Source: Bacteroidota bacterium
GTDB taxonomy: Bacteria > Bacteroidota > Bacteroidia > Flavobacteriales > Flavobacteriaceae
DNA length: 8,359 bases
Direction of reading: 5' to 3'
Assembly: GCA_023393485.1 (NCBI GenBank)
Contig: JAEWLD010000271.1
Location: 1-8,359 of the forward strand
A program made the position numbers and the translations under genes. Shown one piece after another: positions 7,414 to 8,359 of the stretch; positions within the stretch are counted from its first letter, which is position 1, and each line of letters starts with the position of its first letter. The notes under the pieces were generated by a model. The model made no database searches, was not told the DNA's origin, and worked only from the letters and a program-made list of their open reading frames with translations.

Positions 7414-8359
7414 AATCTGTCCAATCTAATTGCTCGTCGTTTTCGATGTCGCGAACGGCTTTCTTGCCGAGTACGTCGTCAAATTTTTCAGCCAGGATTT
7501 TTCCCGTGCCCGGCCGTTTGACCCAAATATTGTCTTTGGTCAGCGTCCCGCCTTTGGCAATCGGCGCAATCGTGCAGACTGTCGCAAAGGCAAAATCAAT
7601 GGTGACCTGTTCTTCTTTGGCAGGCTCTTTTTGCCCGCCGCGCATTTGCCACATTTCGTTTGACGACGTGATCAGGTCGCGACAAGCCTGCTCGTCCATG
7701 CTGCAGATGATGTCCGGGCCGGTGCGCTGCATCGTATCGGTAAAATGCCGCTCGAGAATCGACGCGCCGAGTGCGACCGCGCCCAGACAGGCATTGTTGT
7801 TCAAAGTGTGGTCGCTAAGCCCGAAAACCTTGTCGGGAAATGCTTCGTGCAATTGCGTCATCGCGCCGAACCTGACCAAGTGAATCGGCGTTGGATATAA
7901 ATTCGTCGTGTGAAGCAAAGCCACCGGAATATTGTGCTTGTCGAAAATCGCAACGGCTTTTGAAACGCTCTCTATCGTGTTCATCCCGGTACTCAAAATG
8001 ACCGGCTTGCCAAATCCCGCGATGTGTTCCAAAAGCGGATAGTTGTTGCATTCACCCGAACCGATCTTGTATGCCGGTATGTCGAATTTCCGCAAACGTT
8101 CGGCGGCAGCGCGCGAAAAAGGCGTCGAGATGAAAATCATTCCCTGGCTTTCGACGTAATTTTTAAGCTCGAGTTCGTCGGCTTCGCTGAGCGCGCAACG
8201 GCGCATGATTTCGTAGATTGAAACATCCGCGTTTCCCGGAATGACCTTTTTGGCCGCGCCGCTCATTTCGTCTTCAACAATGTGCGTCTGGTGTTTGACG
8301 ACTTCAACCCCGGCGCGTTTGGCCGCATCGACCATTTGTCTGGCGATGGCGAGCGAACC
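7406..8359 (-). CDS. neuB: N-acetylneuraminate synthase NeuB, 5'-truncated by window edge
   Basis: Cytoplasmic enzyme condensing N-acetylmannosamine with phosphoenolpyruvate to N-acetylneuraminic acid. The frame is open to the right edge, giving 317 codons before the TAA stop; by comparison with the 346-349-residue family about 30 N-terminal residues are missing, and the ATG at 8335 is internal (GSLAIARQ precedes it in frame, matching the family's conserved N-terminal region). Visible NeuB landmarks in order: [56 protein letters not shown] and LERHFT (the two histidines bind the metal in the meningococcal enzyme), GPDIICSM, then a C-terminal SAF/antifreeze-like domain with WVKRPGTG, whose arginine contacts the acceptor N-acetyl group in the characterised enzyme. 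From memory, GPDI-CSM is the Neu5Ac-synthase version, whereas legionaminic and pseudaminic synthases usually read GPDH. The gene is followed by, and overlaps, neuC, as expected for a Neu5Ac operon. Confidence 0.94.
   Translation of the reverse strand, partial: GSLAIARQMVDAAKRAGVEVVKHQTHIVEDEMSGAAKKVIPGNADVSIYEIMRRCALSEADELELKNYVESQGMIFISTPFSRAAAERLRKFDIPAYKIGSGECNNYPLLEHIAGFGKPVILSTGMNTIESVSKAVAIFDKHNIPVALLHTTNLYPTPIHLVRFGAMTQLHEAFPDKVFGLSDHTLNNNACLGAVALGASILERHFTDTMQRTGPDIICSMDEQACRDLITSSNEMWQMRGGQKEPAKEEQVTIDFAFATVCTIAPIAKGGTLTKDNIWVKRPGTGKILAEKFDDVLGKKAVRDIENDEQLDWTDFE

Noticed and set aside
7430..7883. Overlapping plus-strand frames opposite neuB
   Set aside because: Both are antisense to conserved NeuB sequence, overlap each other in different frames and lack recognisable features.
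1..8359. CRISPR arrays, tRNA/rRNA genes, insertion sequences or long repeats
   Set aside because: Coding sequence covers all but about 75 bases, and I saw no repeated spacers, tRNA-like cloverleaf, transposase or long inverted or direct repeats.

Overview
All seven genes in this window lie on the minus strand and are packed end to end, so the locus reads from the right edge to the left edge. It is part of a surface-polysaccharide (capsule, O-antigen or secreted glycan) gene cluster containing a sialic-acid module. No RNA gene, insertion sequence, CRISPR array, integrase or convincing terminator is visible. Both edges cut through genes.

In transcription order: (1) neuB, N-acetylneuraminate synthase, 5' end outside the window; (2) neuC, UDP-GlcNAc 2-epimerase (hydrolysing), which has to start at a TTG codon inside the end of neuB; (3) a 465-residue GT-B-type glycosyltransferase starting on the last base of the neuC stop (TAATG); (4) a 190-residue left-handed beta-helix acetyltransferase related to serine acetyltransferase; then the only real gap, 58 bases; (5) a GT4 glycosyltransferase; (6) a GT2 glycosyltransferase overlapping it by ATGA, with an extra degenerate N-terminal region; (7) a polysaccharide-deacetylase-like protein, open for 518 codons up to the left edge.

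NeuC makes ManNAc from UDP-GlcNAc and NeuB condenses ManNAc with phosphoenolpyruvate to give Neu5Ac. Both look like the Neu5Ac-type (meningococcal SiaA/SiaC-like) members of their families rather than the legionaminic-acid types. The CMP-Neu5Ac synthetase (neuA) needed to activate the sugar is not in the window, nor are a flippase, polymerase or ABC exporter. The three glycosyltransferases would build the repeat unit, and the acetyltransferase and deacetylase-like protein would decorate or trim it. Which transferase adds sialic acid cannot be read from the sequence; the one coupled to neuC is the best positional candidate.

The organism is probably a member of the Bacteroidota, perhaps flavobacterial. 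None of the starts has a Shine-Dalgarno sequence at normal spacing, and the GT4, GT2 and deacetylase-like proteins have the style I associate with flavobacterial polysaccharide loci. The composition is moderate, near 50% G+C by eye, which is high for many Flavobacteriia, so the lineage call is tentative.
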